Source: Paenibacillus_AQ nitricinens
GTDB lineage: Bacteria > Bacillota > Bacilli > Paenibacillales > Paenibacillaceae
Direction: 5' to 3'
Assembly (NCBI RefSeq): GCF_052056485.1
Contig: NZ_CP183948.1
Span: forward strand, 6,138,001 to 6,202,000
Length of the DNA stretch: 64,000 bases
Below the pieces are notes generated by a model. It was not told the DNA's origin. It made no database searches and saw nothing but the letters and a program-made list of their open reading frames with translations. Below, one piece after another: positions 26,421 through 35,069 of the stretch (its first letter is position 1; each line of letters begins with the position of its first letter). Made by a program: the position numbers and the translations under genes.

Positions 26421-26780
26421 TTACTTCACTTCTACAGCTGCGCCTGCTTCTTCCAATTTTGCTTTAGTAGCTTCGGCTTCGTCTTTGCTTACTTTTTCTT
26501 TGATTGCTTTTGGTGCGTTGTCTACAAGGTCTTTAGCTTCTTTCAAGCCAAGGCCTGTGATTTCGCGAACGATTTTGATAACGTTGATTTTGGAAGCGCC
26601 AGCGCCTGTCAAAATTACGTCAAATTCGGATTGCTCTTCAGCTACTGCTGCTACCGCACCGCCAGCTGCTACTGGAGCTGCTGCTGTTACGCCAAATTCT
26701 TCTTCAATTGCTTTAACCAGGTCGTTCAGTTCCAATACGCTCATGCCTTTAATTGCTTCCAAGATTGCTTCTTTACTCAT
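26421..26780 (-). CDS. rplL: Ribosomal protein L7/L12
   Basis: The stalk protein, present as multiple dimers, that recruits translation factors. The 119-residue product has the N-terminal dimerisation domain (ILEAIKGMSVLELNDLVKAI), an Ala/Val-rich hinge (AAAPVAAGGAVAAVAEEQ near 33-50), and the factor-binding C-terminal domain KINVIKIVREITGLGLKEAK. Normal length. It follows rplJ by 66 nt and ends at a strong terminator. Confidence 0.97.
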   Translation of the reverse strand: MSKEAILEAIKGMSVLELNDLVKAIEEEFGVTAAAPVAAGGAVAAVAEEQSEFDVILTGAGASKINVIKIVREITGLGLKEAKDLVDNAPKAIKEKVSKDEAEATKAKLEEAGAAVEVK

Positions 26781-26846
26781 GATTGAACCTCCATTTATAA
26801 TTTAAATTTGTTTGTGGTATTGATTTATGCTGCAAGAGTCAAAGGC

Positions 26847-27350
26847 TTACGCGCTTTGTTCTTCTTTTTCAGCAACAGCTTTAACTGCAAGCGCGAAGTT
26901 GCGCATTGGAGCTTGAAGTACGCTAAGCAGCATGGACAGCAAACCATCGCGGGATGGAAGCTCAGCCAGTGCTTTCAATTGGTCCGCGTCGATGACACGT
27001 CCTTCTACTACGCCGCCTTTCAATTTCAAAGCGTCGTTTTTCTTGGCGAAATCGTTCAAAATTTTAGCTGGAGCTACTGCATCAGTTGTGCTGAATGCGA
27101 TAGCTGTTGGACCAGTCAAAACTTCATCCAACTCAGTCAACTCAGCCGCAGCAGTTGCGCGACGTAGCAATGTGTTCTTCAGGACTTGAAACTCAACGCC
27201 AGCTTCACGAAGTTGCTTACGCAGTTCAGTCACTTGGGAAACGTTCAATCCACGATAGTCCGCTACAACAGTCGAAAGACTGTTTTGCAGTTTCGCAGTA
27301 ACAACGTCAACCGCATCCTGTTTTGCTTGAATTACTTTTGCATTTGCCAA
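26847..27350 (-). CDS. rplJ: Ribosomal protein L10
   Basis: L10 anchors L7/L12 dimers to the ribosome and, with them, represses its own leader. With the TTG start at 27350 the product has 167 residues, MANAKVIQAKQDAVDVV..., including VVADYRGLNVSQVTELRKQL and KNTLLRRA. A GTG three codons further upstream lies within the ribosome site AGGAGGTG, so the TTG is preferred. The C-terminal helix binds L7/L12. Controlled by the L10 leader upstream. Confidence 0.95.
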   Translation of the reverse strand: MANAKVIQAKQDAVDVVTAKLQNSLSTVVADYRGLNVSQVTELRKQLREAGVEFQVLKNTLLRRATAAAELTELDEVLTGPTAIAFSTTDAVAPAKILNDFAKKNDALKLKGGVVEGRVIDADQLKALAELPSRDGLLSMLLSVLQAPMRNFALAVKAVAEKEEQSA

Positions 27351-27420
27351 TGTATACACCTCCTGAAAATTTATGTGTCGGCGTCCTTTCCAAGGAAAGC
27401 ATCACCGCTCCTACGCAGGC

Positions 27421-27560
27421 ATTAGAAAAGCCTCCGCAGAATCACGAAGGCTTGATAAAACGAAAGTTATACGAGCAAGCTCGTTACTTCTTGTTTCTAT
27501 CACAACACCTCGGTAGGAAATTAAGCACTAAGGCACCTACTGTCTACGGTAAGCATATTC
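27421..27560 (-). promoter_or_regulatory. L10 leader (rplJL autoregulatory RNA) with attenuator
   Basis: The minus strand carries the conserved L10-binding core: GTAGACAGTAGGTGCC, CTTAATTTCCTACCGAGGTG. It is followed by a terminator hairpin (AGCCTTCG/CGGAGGCT at 27429-27452) and TTTTCTAA. This matches the Firmicute L10 leader, in which L10-L12 binding favours premature termination. The leader runs from about 27592 to the rplJ start. Confidence 0.88.
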
Positions 27561-27598
27561 AAGGTTAAGATTGATACCTTAAGTTTCACAACTGTTAT

Positions 27599-27627
27599 AG
27601 ATTATCAAAATCGACTCAAAGAGTCAA
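27599..27627 (-). promoter_or_regulatory. SigmaA promoter of rplJL
   Basis: TTGACT at 27622-27627, 17 bp, TAATCT at 27599-27604, placed directly after the rplA stop codon. It gives the L10 leader its own start. Confidence 0.7.
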
Positions 27628-27634
27628 CCCTTAT

Positions 27635-28327
27635 TTATCTGAAGACGGTTGTGTTCACACGAGCGCTAGGACCCATTGTGGAAGAAATCGAGATGCCTTT
27701 AAGGTATACACCTTTAGCAGCAGCTGGTTTCGCACGGTTCAAAGCGTCGATAAGAGCTTTAAGGTTATCGTTCAATTGTGCAGCATCAAAGGACACTTTG
27801 CCGATTGGCGCGTGAATTTGACCTGCTTTGTCAAGACGATATTCGATTTTACCGGCTTTGATTTCTTGCACAGCCTTGGAAACATCGAATGTAACTGTGC
27901 CAGCTTTAGGGTTAGGCATAAGACCTTTACCACCAAGCAGACGACCCAGTTTACCGACTTCACTCATCATATCAGGTGTAGCTACGCAGACATCAAATTC
28001 AAACCAGCCTTGTTGAATTTTGTTGATCATGTCTTGATCACCAACAAAATCCGCGCCAGCAGCTTCTGCCTCTTTCGCTTTTTCACCTTTTGCAAATACA
28101 AGCACGCGTTGTGTTTTACCAGTGCCGTGAGGCAGGACAACAACACCACGAACTGCTTGGTCTTGTTTACGCGGGTCTACACCCAGACGAACTGCTGCTT
28201 CAACGGTTTCGTCGAATTTTGCAGTCGCTGCCTTTTTCACAAGCTCTACAGCTTCTGAAGGCTCGTAAGTTGCTTCGCTGTTGATCAGCTTAGCAGCTTC
28301 TTGGTATTTCTTACCATGTTTAGCCAT
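27635..28327 (-). CDS. rplA: Ribosomal protein L1
   Basis: L1 forms the mobile E-site stalk and often autoregulates rplK-rplA. The 230-residue product begins MAKHGKKYQEAAKLI and includes DPRKQDQAVRGVVVLPHGTGK and the signature VGKLGRLLGGKGLMPNPKAGTV (key residues G, G, L, G, L, M, P, N, P, G). The frame is open 15 codons upstream; the ATG at 28327 with AAGGAGG is the family start. Partner of rplK. Confidence 0.97.
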   Translation of the reverse strand: MAKHGKKYQEAAKLINSEATYEPSEAVELVKKAATAKFDETVEAAVRLGVDPRKQDQAVRGVVVLPHGTGKTQRVLVFAKGEKAKEAEAAGADFVGDQDMINKIQQGWFEFDVCVATPDMMSEVGKLGRLLGGKGLMPNPKAGTVTFDVSKAVQEIKAGKIEYRLDKAGQIHAPIGKVSFDAAQLNDNLKALIDALNRAKPAAAKGVYLKGISISSTMGPSARVNTTVFR

Positions 28328-28409
28328 GAAAATGTTCCTCCTTTGTGGTGTTAGCGGAAATTCCTCCCACATACTTGCGGGTCACGAATGACCGATTCTT
28401 CGAAAACTA

Positions 28410-28835
28410 CTAGTCTTCGATTGTGATGCCCATACTGCGAGCAGTACCTTCAACCATACGCATTGCAGCTTCTACAGATGCAGCGTTAAGGTCAGGCATT
28501 TTTGTTTCAGCAATTTCACGAACCGCAGCGCGGCCGATTTTTGCTACTTTTTTCTTGTTTGGTTCGCCGGATCCTTTTTCTACTTTAGCAGCGATGCGAA
28601 GCAGAACAGCAGCCGGAGGAGTTTTAGTGATGAACGTAAAGGAACGGTCTTCAAATACTGTAATTTCAACCGGAATGATCAAGCCAGCCTGGTCGGCAGT
28701 ACGAGCATTAAATTCCTTACAGAATGCCATGATGTTGACACCTGCTTGACCTAACGCCGGACCTACTGGAGGCGCTGGATTCGCTTTCCCTGCAGGAATC
28801 TGCAGTTTCACCATTTTAATAACTTTTTTAGCCAT
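28410..28835 (-). CDS. rplK: Ribosomal protein L11
   Basis: L11 forms the base of the factor-binding centre and is the target region of thiostrepton. The 141-residue product has MAKKVIKMVKLQIPAGKANP, then PPVGPALGQAGVNIMAFCKEFN; the proline residues linked to thiopeptide resistance (in the PAGKANPAPPVGP stretch) are unchanged. The frame extends 14 codons further, but the ATG at 28835 with AAGGAGGTG is preferred. Between nusG and rplA. Confidence 0.97.
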   Translation of the reverse strand: MAKKVIKMVKLQIPAGKANPAPPVGPALGQAGVNIMAFCKEFNARTADQAGLIIPVEITVFEDRSFTFITKTPPAAVLLRIAAKVEKGSGEPNKKKVAKIGRAAVREIAETKMPDLNAASVEAAMRMVEGTARSMGITIED

Positions 28836-28910
28836 GAGTGACACCTCCTTGCAAAAATAGTGGTCTTCGAACGCCATTGGCGCTCTCCCACAAGAAACCC
28901 TTAGCTTATG

Positions 28911-29444
28911 TTATATTTTCTCCACTTGAGTGAAATCCAACTCTAGCGGGGTTTCCCGTCCAAACATGTTCACATGCACTTTGATCTTGCTCTTGTCAGC
29001 CAAAATTTCTTCCACGGATCCAACAAAATTCGCAAACGGACCAACCATAATACGTACGGATTCCTTGATTTCGAAATCAATCTTCGCTTTAGGTTCAACC
29101 ATGCCCATATGCTTCAGAATTTGTTCTACCTCTTCCGGAAGCAAAGCTGTTGGTTTAGACCCTGAGCCTGTCGAACCAACAAATCCAGTAACGCCCGGAG
29201 TATTGCGGACAACATACCAGGAATCATCAGTCTGAACCATTTCCACCAAAACATAACCCGGGTAAACTTTACGCATAACGGTTTTTTTCTTACCGTCTTT
29301 GTTTACAATTTCTTCTTCCATAGGAACAAGAACGCGGAATATTTTGTCTTCCATGCCCATGGACTCAACGCGCTTTTCCAAATTGGCTTTGACCTTATTC
29401 TCATACCCAGAATAGGTATGAACGACATACCATCTTTTTTCCAT
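28911..29444 (-). CDS. nusG: Transcription elongation and termination factor NusG
   Basis: NusG binds RNA polymerase near the upstream fork; in Firmicutes it promotes pausing. The 177-residue protein has the NGN domain (MEKRWYVVHTYSGYENKVK, then PGYVLVEMVQTDDSWYVVRNTPGVTGFVG with key residues Y, V, W, Y, V, G, F) and a C-terminal KOW domain (RIMVGPFANFVGSVEEI near 129-145). Normal length. It follows secE by about 20 nt in the conserved secE-nusG pair. Confidence 0.97.
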   Translation of the reverse strand: MEKRWYVVHTYSGYENKVKANLEKRVESMGMEDKIFRVLVPMEEEIVNKDGKKKTVMRKVYPGYVLVEMVQTDDSWYVVRNTPGVTGFVGSTGSGSKPTALLPEEVEQILKHMGMVEPKAKIDFEIKESVRIMVGPFANFVGSVEEILADKSKIKVHVNMFGRETPLELDFTQVEKI

Positions 29445-29465
29445 ATCAAGCCACCTGGGACCTCT

Positions 29466-29657
29466 CTAAATAATCGCTTCAATCACAGCGGAAATACCGA
29501 TGTCCAGAACCCAGAAGTAAATAGCGACAACTACAATTGTACCGAGAACGATCAATGTATAGTTGGTCAATTCTTTACGACTTGGCCAGCGAACTTTTTT
29601 GAGTTCACTCCAGCTCTCAGTGAAAAAGGAAAACATAGACTTGAAACTACGTTTCAT
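29466..29657 (-). CDS. secE: Preprotein translocase subunit SecE
   Basis: A 63-residue single-span SecE. The amphipathic FFTESWSELKKVRWPSRKEL (11-30) precedes one membrane helix (YTLIVLGTIVVVAIYFWVLD). The Firmicute form has only this conserved C-terminal segment. It clamps SecY, encoded in the same window, and lies between rpmG and nusG. Confidence 0.95.
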   Translation of the reverse strand: MKRSFKSMFSFFTESWSELKKVRWPSRKELTNYTLIVLGTIVVVAIYFWVLDIGISAVIEAII

Positions 29658-29677
29658 GCCGACTACACCTCCACAGA

Positions 29678-29827
29678 CTATCTGGTTTCGCGATGAGGAG
29701 TTTGCGAGTTACAATACTTGCAAAATTTCTTCATCTCCATGCGGTCGGGGTGATTTCGCTTGTTTTTGGTAGTCGCATAGTTTCTTTGTTTGCAACTTGT
29801 ACAAGCCAAAGTGATAATTACCCGCAT
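29678..29827 (-). CDS. rpmG: Ribosomal protein L33, zinc-binding type
   Basis: A 49-residue L33: MRVIITLACTSCKQRNYATT then KNKRNHPDRMEMKKFCKYC. The CTSC and CKYC pairs form the zinc ribbon. The start ATG follows GGAGGTG by 6 nt. It heads the rpmG-secE-nusG unit. This is the zinc-containing form; a zinc-free paralogue, common in Bacilli, is not in the window. Confidence 0.96.
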   Translation of the reverse strand: MRVIITLACTSCKQRNYATTKNKRNHPDRMEMKKFCKYCNSQTPHRETR

Positions 29828-29921
29828 GATGTGCACCTCCCGAGACGTCCTTCTAACAATACAATTAGAAGACGTAAATATTGATCCTAAAAAAAGCCGC
29901 GAATTTAGGCCTACCTAAAAC

Positions 29922-29951
29922 ACTTTAGCATAATGTCAAGGTCTGTGTCAA
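29922..29951 (-). promoter_or_regulatory. SigmaA promoter of rpmG-secE-nusG
   Basis: TTGACA at 29946-29951, 18 bp, TAAAGT at 29922-29927. The short leader that follows can form TTTAGG/CCTAAA and then has a run of seven T, so some premature termination there is possible. Confidence 0.7.
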
Positions 29952-30171
29952 CGAAAGAATTCCGTTCTGCACTGGGTAATTTCGGGTGTTATAGTCATAT
30001 GGCCGTACCCTGTCCTTGGGTCTATCTCTTCCTCACACTTCGCTGTCTTCCTTATCATTATGGGGCATTCCGACTGTGTATAAACCTACCCTCAACGGCA
30101 ACAACTAAAATCGACTCAAATAGAATTTTATGGTGTTAGCTCCTAATTCTATCTAAGCAATTTCATGAGAC
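29952..30171. other. Intergenic stretch without a recognised gene
   Basis: About 220 bp between the sigH terminator and the rpmG promoter. No ORF with a ribosome site, no tRNA and no clear hairpin was seen on either strand. A short minus-strand frame ending in MPHNDKEDSEV has no ribosome site and was not called. Confidence 0.5.
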
Positions 30172-30198
30172 TAAAAAAAGAACTCGATGTACGAGCCC
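30172..30198 (-). terminator. Intrinsic terminator after sigH
   Basis: GGGCTCG pairs with CGAGTTC (two G-T pairs, 5-base loop) and is followed by TTTTTTT on the minus strand, 19 nt past the sigH stop. Confidence 0.8.
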
Positions 30199-30217
30199 TC
30201 TTGTGTTCATTATATCA

Positions 30218-30862
30218 TTAATTGTCACGCACTTCTAGATATCTTTCTAATTTCCGCTTTACTCGTTGTAAAGCGTTGTCAATGGATTTCACATGTCGCT
30301 TAAGATCTTCAGCAATTTCCTGATAAGATCGTCCGTCTAAATACAACATCAGAACCTTACGCTCTAGGTCACTTAAAATCTCTGCCATCTTATCTTCAAG
30401 TCCAATGAATTCTTCTTGATTGATAATTAGCTCTTCTGGATCTAGTACCTGAGTTCCACAAATGACATCCATAAGCGTCCGGTCGGAATCTTCATCATAA
30501 ATGGGCTTGTCCAGAGAAACATAAGAATTAAGCGGAATATGCTTCTGACGAGTGGCCGTCTTAATAGCGGTTATAATCTGACGTGTTATGCAGAGCTCAG
30601 CAAAAGCCTTGAATGAAGAGAGCTTGTCACCTTTAAAGTCACGAATAGCCTTATATAGACCAATCATTCCTTCTTGAACAATATCTTCACGATCTGCCCC
30701 GATCAAGAAATAAGAGCGGGCTTTAGCACGTACAAAATTACGGTATTTATTAATTAAGTGTTCCAATGCGCCACTGTCGCCACCACGGAAAGCCTCGACA
30801 ATATCTTCATCACTTATGAAATCATACTCGGACAGCATTATTTCCTTGAGGTCGACACTCAC
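30218..30862 (-). CDS. sigH: RNA polymerase sigma-H factor (stationary phase, sporulation)
   Basis: Sigma-H directs early sporulation and competence genes. The core is nearly identical to the Bacillus protein: YRNFVRAKARSYFLIGADRE, DIVQEGMIGLYKAIRDFK (region 2), ITRQIITAIKTATRQKHIPL, and the region 4 helix-turn-helix YLDGRSYQEIAEDLKRHVKS. The GTG at 30862, 8 nt after GGGGGGA, gives 214 residues; a TTG one codon upstream is an alternative. It has its own promoter and terminator downstream of rae1, as in Bacillus. Confidence 0.95.
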   Translation of the reverse strand: MSVDLKEIMLSEYDFISDEDIVEAFRGGDSGALEHLINKYRNFVRAKARSYFLIGADREDIVQEGMIGLYKAIRDFKGDKLSSFKAFAELCITRQIITAIKTATRQKHIPLNSYVSLDKPIYDEDSDRTLMDVICGTQVLDPEELIINQEEFIGLEDKMAEILSDLERKVLMLYLDGRSYQEIAEDLKRHVKSIDNALQRVKRKLERYLEVRDN

Positions 30863-30919
30863 CAAGAATCCCCCCGGCTGCAACGCAAGACACATCGTTA
30901 CTTCGCGAAATATAGGATC

Positions 30920-30949
30920 AGTATATATTATGTTACCTTACACCGTCAA
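30920..30949 (-). promoter_or_regulatory. Probable sigmaA promoter of sigH
   Basis: TTGACG at 30944-30949, 18 bp, TATACT at 30920-30925. No AbrB-type site can be assigned by eye. Confidence 0.6.
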
Positions 30950-31020
30950 CCGGATTTGTCCAAAATCAATCTGCAATAGCATAAAATGGAATAAAAATAT
31001 CACCTAAATCTTCCCACTTG

Positions 31021-31542
31021 TCACTGCCTACGCCATTTTTCCAATTTACTACGCACATCAGGAGGCAGCTTATCTTCTAAGGAATGACGTGTAGAACTGA
31101 TGCTACCAGGTTCAATAGCTTTTTTAACTTGCTTCTGGTTCTCCTCAATTTCCAGGTGTAGCTCCCTTGCAGAAATTCGCAATGCACCTTGAGCAAAAAT
31201 AATATGCTGCTCTATAAGATCACTAGTAGCTACATAGATCTGCCGGCGCCGATTGCTAAATTCCCCAACCAGTCGCTCAATGCATTCATCTGCGGTTTCT
31301 TTTTCCTTGGTGAAATACACCTGAACCTTACCCTGGACAAATGACCTTCCTAACCCTGGAACACGGTATGCATCAAAAACTGCAATCACTCTTCGTCCTG
31401 AGTAAGCTTGGTAATCCGCCAGCAAATCCATTAAGCGGTCGCGTGCTTCCTGCATACCAATCTGGGACAGTGCCGCAAGTTCCGGCCAGCCACCGATCAT
31501 ATTGTACCCGTCCACAAGCAGCACATCGCGCCAGTCGGCCAT
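31021..31542 (-). CDS. rae1: NYN-domain ribosome-associated endoribonuclease Rae1
   Basis: YacP/Rae1 family protein (173 residues) that in Bacillus subtilis cleaves mRNA in the ribosomal A site. The PIN-like NYN fold is seen from VLLVDGYNMIGGWPEL (acidic D11) through AVFDAYRVPG and FTKEKETADECIERLV to YVATSDLIEQ, which give the acidic metal-binding residues. It begins 2 nt after the rlmB stop and is the last gene of the cysE-led operon. Confidence 0.9.
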   Translation of the reverse strand: MADWRDVLLVDGYNMIGGWPELAALSQIGMQEARDRLMDLLADYQAYSGRRVIAVFDAYRVPGLGRSFVQGKVQVYFTKEKETADECIERLVGEFSNRRRQIYVATSDLIEQHIIFAQGALRISARELHLEIEENQKQVKKAIEPGSISSTRHSLEDKLPPDVRSKLEKWRRQ

Positions 31543-31544
31543 AG

Positions 31545-32309
31545 TTATCCCTGCTGTTGCCGAAGGCGTACCACTTCATACATAATGACTCCTGCGGCGA
31601 CAGAGGCATTTAATGAATTGATTTTTCCGGCCATCGGCAGCTTAAGTAATACATCACATTTTTCACGAATCAAGCGTCCCATTCCTTTATTCTCATTACC
31701 GATTACAACAGCTACCGGTCCTGTGAAAATATTGGATCCAAACAGATTCTGATCTGTATCCACATCCGTACCTACTACCCAGACTCCCTGCTCTTTCAGA
31801 CGATCAATGGTCTGACCTAGGTTAGTGACCCGCGCAACCGGAACATATTCCACGGCACCTGCTGATGTTTTGGAGACGGTAGCAGTAATCTGAGCCGAAC
31901 GGCGTTTAGGTACGATTACTCCATGCACTCCAGTACAATCTGCTGTCCGCAGAATGGATCCCAGGTTATGCGGATCTTCAATCTCATCCAGTAAAATCAA
32001 GAATGCAGGCTCTCCTTTGGCTTCAGCTGCAGCCAGCAGATCATCTACCTCGACATAGGCAAAAGGTGCCGCTTGAGCAACTACCCCCTGATGTTGAACT
32101 CCAGGCGCAAGTTGATCCAGCTTACGCTTGTCCACATGCTGAATAACAATCCCCGCTTTACGTGCTTCAGCGACGATTGGTGCGGTCAGATGCTTCTGGG
32201 CCGTTTCTGCAATCCATATTTTATTTAAGGTACGACCCGCACGAAGCGCCTCAAGCACTGAATGCTTCCCAGCCAATATTTCCTCTTCTGTCTTCAAATC
32301 TTCTTCCAT
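31545..32309 (-). CDS. rlmB: 23S rRNA (guanosine-2'-O-)methyltransferase RlmB (SpoU family)
   Basis: Modifies the ribose of a guanosine in the 23S P-loop (G2251 in Escherichia coli). The 254-residue product has an N-terminal substrate-binding domain (EEEILAGKHSVLEALRAGR) and the SPOUT knot with LDEIEDPHNLGSILRTADCTG, VVIGNENKGM and LPMAGKINSLNASVAAGV. I prefer the ATG at 32309, 8 nt after AGGAG, to the upstream in-frame GTG. Between mrnC and rae1. Confidence 0.93.
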   Translation of the reverse strand: MEEDLKTEEEILAGKHSVLEALRAGRTLNKIWIAETAQKHLTAPIVAEARKAGIVIQHVDKRKLDQLAPGVQHQGVVAQAAPFAYVEVDDLLAAAEAKGEPAFLILLDEIEDPHNLGSILRTADCTGVHGVIVPKRRSAQITATVSKTSAGAVEYVPVARVTNLGQTIDRLKEQGVWVVGTDVDTDQNLFGSNIFTGPVAVVIGNENKGMGRLIREKCDVLLKLPMAGKINSLNASVAAGVIMYEVVRLRQQQG

Positions 32310-32346
32310 GTTCACTTCTCCTATTCTCTATTTCGCAAAAGCCTTA

Positions 32347-32781
32347 TCAAGGCTGTTTCAACATAAACTGTATGCCACTGTTCACAATTTCTTGTATTCT
32401 CTCCTGTTGACCTGTGTAGTATAAGTAACCTATCAGACACTCAAAAGCAGTAGCATGACGGTATTCAAGCACATCTGCATTCTTAGGAATACTTCCCGAT
32501 TTAGCATTTCTCCCCTGACGGGCGACATCTTTTTCCTCTTCTGTGAGACTTGACTCCAAAAATCCAAGTATTGCACTCTGCGCCTTAGCGGATACAAGCC
32601 CTGTAGCAGAGCGATGCAAATGGTTTGGGCGCAAATTCGGAAGAGATACTAAATACTGGCGAACTGACACTTCGTAAATGGCATCTCCTACATAGGCAAG
32701 CACAATTGGCGAGAGGAGTCGCGCAGGTTTGGAAGGCTCGTAAGGAAACCACCCGTTCTGAAACTTGCGTTCCTCACTCAT
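32347..32781 (-). CDS. mrnC: Mini-ribonuclease III
   Basis: Mini-III trims both ends of 23S rRNA precursors. It is an RNase III catalytic domain with no dsRNA-binding domain, 144 residues. LAYVGDAIYEVSVRQYLV carries the acidic signature residues, and ATAFECLIGYLYYTGQQERI the second catalytic acidic residue. The ATG overlaps the cysS stop by 4 nt, showing translational coupling. It acts on the rRNA operon product encoded at 49-55 kb. Confidence 0.94.
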   Translation of the reverse strand: MSEERKFQNGWFPYEPSKPARLLSPIVLAYVGDAIYEVSVRQYLVSLPNLRPNHLHRSATGLVSAKAQSAILGFLESSLTEEEKDVARQGRNAKSGSIPKNADVLEYRHATAFECLIGYLYYTGQQERIQEIVNSGIQFMLKQP

Positions 32782-34187
32782 TTACGCCGCCACCGCATTC
32801 CTTGCGGAGTATCCTCAAGCAATATGCCCAAGCGCCCTAATTCATCACGAATCTCATCGGACCGGCTCCAATTCTTATTCTTACGCGCTTCAACCCGCTC
32901 CGCGATCAATCTTTCAACTTCTTCACTCGCGATCTCTTCTTCTTCATGCTCAGGTGTCAAACGCAGCACAGCATTCATTTCCCCAAAAGCTTGCAGCAGC
33001 GCAGCAAAATCAGCAGGGGCTGCTTCACTATTCGCAAGGGTATGGTTGGCAAGACTCACCCAATCAAACATAGCGGTAATCGCATCTGGGGTATTAAAGT
33101 CATCCTGCATTCTAGCATGAAAATTGGCCACAATAGCAGATAACTTATCATTAATCTCTAAGCTGACCTCACCCTGAGCACCTTCAGCAGCAAGTTCAAG
33201 ACGATGCTTAACGTTACTTTCTGCAAGTGAGATACGTTCTACGCTCTTTTCAGCTGAAGTCATTGAATCCACCGAGAAGTTCAACGGATTACGATAATGG
33301 GTCGATAGCATGAAATAACGAATAGTCCCAGCTTTAAATTGCCCACGGATATCTTTCACAAGCCAACCGTTACCCAATGATTTCGACATTTTTTCATCAC
33401 CGATGTTGATAAATCCATTGTGCATCCAGTAATTAGAGAGTGGCTTACCCGTCAGAGCTTCTGTCTGAGCGCATTCGCATTCATGATGCGGGAACTGCAA
33501 ATCTTGTCCACCCCCGTGGATGTCCATCGTATCCCCCAAGAACTCTCTTGCCATGGCCGAGCATTCAATATGCCAGCCAGGGCGTCCATTTCCCCATGGG
33601 CTCTGCCAGTACACTTCACCTGGTTTTGCTGCTTTCCACAGCACAAAGTCCTCAGGTTTCTCTTTCCGTGAGTCTACCTCCACGCGAATACCAAACTGCA
33701 ATTCATCTAGGTTCTGACGGGACAGCTTACCATAGTCTACAAATTTGGATGTACGGTAGTAAACATCGCCACCACTCTCGTAGGCATATCCTTTTTCCTC
33801 AAGCTCTTTAATGAATTCAATGATCAGCTCCATGCTTTCTGTTACCCGCGGATTCAGTGTTGCCGGCTTTACTCCAAGCCCTTCAAGATCCTCACGATAA
33901 GCATTAATGAAAATCTCAGCAACCTCAGCTACTGAGGTGTTCATTTCTTCTGCTTTGCGTATCAGTTTATCATCTACATCTGTGAAGTTCGTAACATACC
34001 GTACCTCATTACCGAGTTGCTCCAAATAATTCCGGACCATATCAAAGACAATAATAGGCCTAGCATTTCCGATATGCATATATCCGTAAACGGTTGGACC
34101 ACATACATACATTTTCACCTTGCCCGACTCTTGAGGCACAAACTGCTCCTTGCTGCGTGTCATTGTGTTGTAAATTTGTAAAGCCAT
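32778..34187 (-). CDS. cysS: Cysteinyl-tRNA synthetase
   Basis: Charges tRNA-Cys. The 469-residue class I synthetase begins MALQIYNTMTRSKEQFVP. VCGPTVYGYMHIGNARP contains the first zinc cysteine and the HIGH-type motif; WHIECSAMAREFLG and HHECECAQ provide the other zinc ligands; KMSKSLGN is the KMSKS loop. The frame is open 23 codons upstream, but ATG 34187 fits the family. The ribosome site is weak (AAAGGG further away). It follows cysE under the Cys T-box. Confidence 0.96.
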   Translation of the reverse strand: MALQIYNTMTRSKEQFVPQESGKVKMYVCGPTVYGYMHIGNARPIIVFDMVRNYLEQLGNEVRYVTNFTDVDDKLIRKAEEMNTSVAEVAEIFINAYREDLEGLGVKPATLNPRVTESMELIIEFIKELEEKGYAYESGGDVYYRTSKFVDYGKLSRQNLDELQFGIRVEVDSRKEKPEDFVLWKAAKPGEVYWQSPWGNGRPGWHIECSAMAREFLGDTMDIHGGGQDLQFPHHECECAQTEALTGKPLSNYWMHNGFINIGDEKMSKSLGNGWLVKDIRGQFKAGTIRYFMLSTHYRNPLNFSVDSMTSAEKSVERISLAESNVKHRLELAAEGAQGEVSLEINDKLSAIVANFHARMQDDFNTPDAITAMFDWVSLANHTLANSEAAPADFAALLQAFGEMNAVLRLTPEHEEEEIASEEVERLIAERVEARKNKNWSRSDEIRDELGRLGILLEDTPQGMRWRRK

Positions 34188-34236
34188 CCTATTCCAACCC
34201 TTTCTTTTGTCCCGATTCCTTAAGTACCGGATATGC

Positions 34237-34929
34237 TTAAATTTCGTAATCACCAATGTACTGCTGAGTTTCGACTAGCCGCTGCGCGGTCTTTTGCTTA
34301 TCTTCTCCGCCAAGCTTCTCTCTGATCTCTTCGATCTCTTTTTGCAGAAAGCGAAGTGAATCTACAAGCGGGTCTGGCATCTTGGTATGATCCAAGCGAT
34401 CGGATACACGTTCACCGTTACGTTTTACTACACGGCCCGGATTTCCTACTACCGTACTATTATTTGGGACTTCACGCAGTACAACCGCATTCGAACCTAT
34501 ATTTGAATTGTCACCGATACGAAACGATCCTAATACCTTCGCACCAGAACCAATAACTACATTGTTGCCAACTGTGGGATGGCGCTTACCTTTTTCTTTC
34601 CCTGTCCCCCCGAGTGTAACCCCTTGATAGATAATAACATCATCACCGATTTCACAGGTTTCTCCAATAACAATCCCCATACCATGGTCGATAAACAGCC
34701 TATTTCCGATGACAGCTCCGGGATGGATTTCAACACCGGTCATAAATCTACTAAACTGTGAGACCATACGGGCCATTGTATACCAGCGGCGTTTGAAAAA
34801 AGAATGGGCAATCCGGTGACCCCAAATGGCGTGCAACCCTGCATATGTGAAGACAACCTCGAACCAGCTGCGGGCTGCGGGATCGTTATCAAATACCGCC
34901 CGAATGTCCGACTTAATATGCTTAAACAT
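34237..34929 (-). CDS. cysE: Serine O-acetyltransferase
   Basis: First step of cysteine synthesis from serine (forms O-acetylserine). The 230-residue product has the helical N-terminal part and a left-handed beta-helix of hexapeptide repeats (GVEIHPGAVIGNRLFIDHG, then GDDVIIYQGVTLGGTGKEKG), with the catalytic His of DHG. I chose ATG 34929, six nt from AGAGGA, over the adjacent GTG. It is the first gene after the T-box, so it is induced by uncharged tRNA-Cys. Confidence 0.95.
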   Translation of the reverse strand: MFKHIKSDIRAVFDNDPAARSWFEVVFTYAGLHAIWGHRIAHSFFKRRWYTMARMVSQFSRFMTGVEIHPGAVIGNRLFIDHGMGIVIGETCEIGDDVIIYQGVTLGGTGKEKGKRHPTVGNNVVIGSGAKVLGSFRIGDNSNIGSNAVVLREVPNNSTVVGNPGRVVKRNGERVSDRLDHTKMPDPLVDSLRFLQKEIEEIREKLGGEDKQKTAQRLVETQQYIGDYEI

Positions 34930-35069
34930 CACGGTTCCTCTCTTCTTGACTCCCCCATCTCCTGTTTACAGGTACACAAGGAAGGTATTGTCTCCAATCC
35001 ATCATTCTTATCATACATATGCTGTGGGTGTTTGCTTGGTTTGTTATATTAGAAAAGATACCCCGAAAC

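Noticed and set aside
27421..27460. Hairpin before rplJ considered as an ordinary terminator of rplA
   Set aside because: It lies downstream of the rplJ promoter and directly after the conserved L10-binding sequence, so it is the attenuator of the L10 leader.
29828..29920. Possible riboswitch ahead of rpmG
   Set aside because: The leader has a small hairpin and a T-run but no recognisable riboswitch or ribosomal leader consensus.
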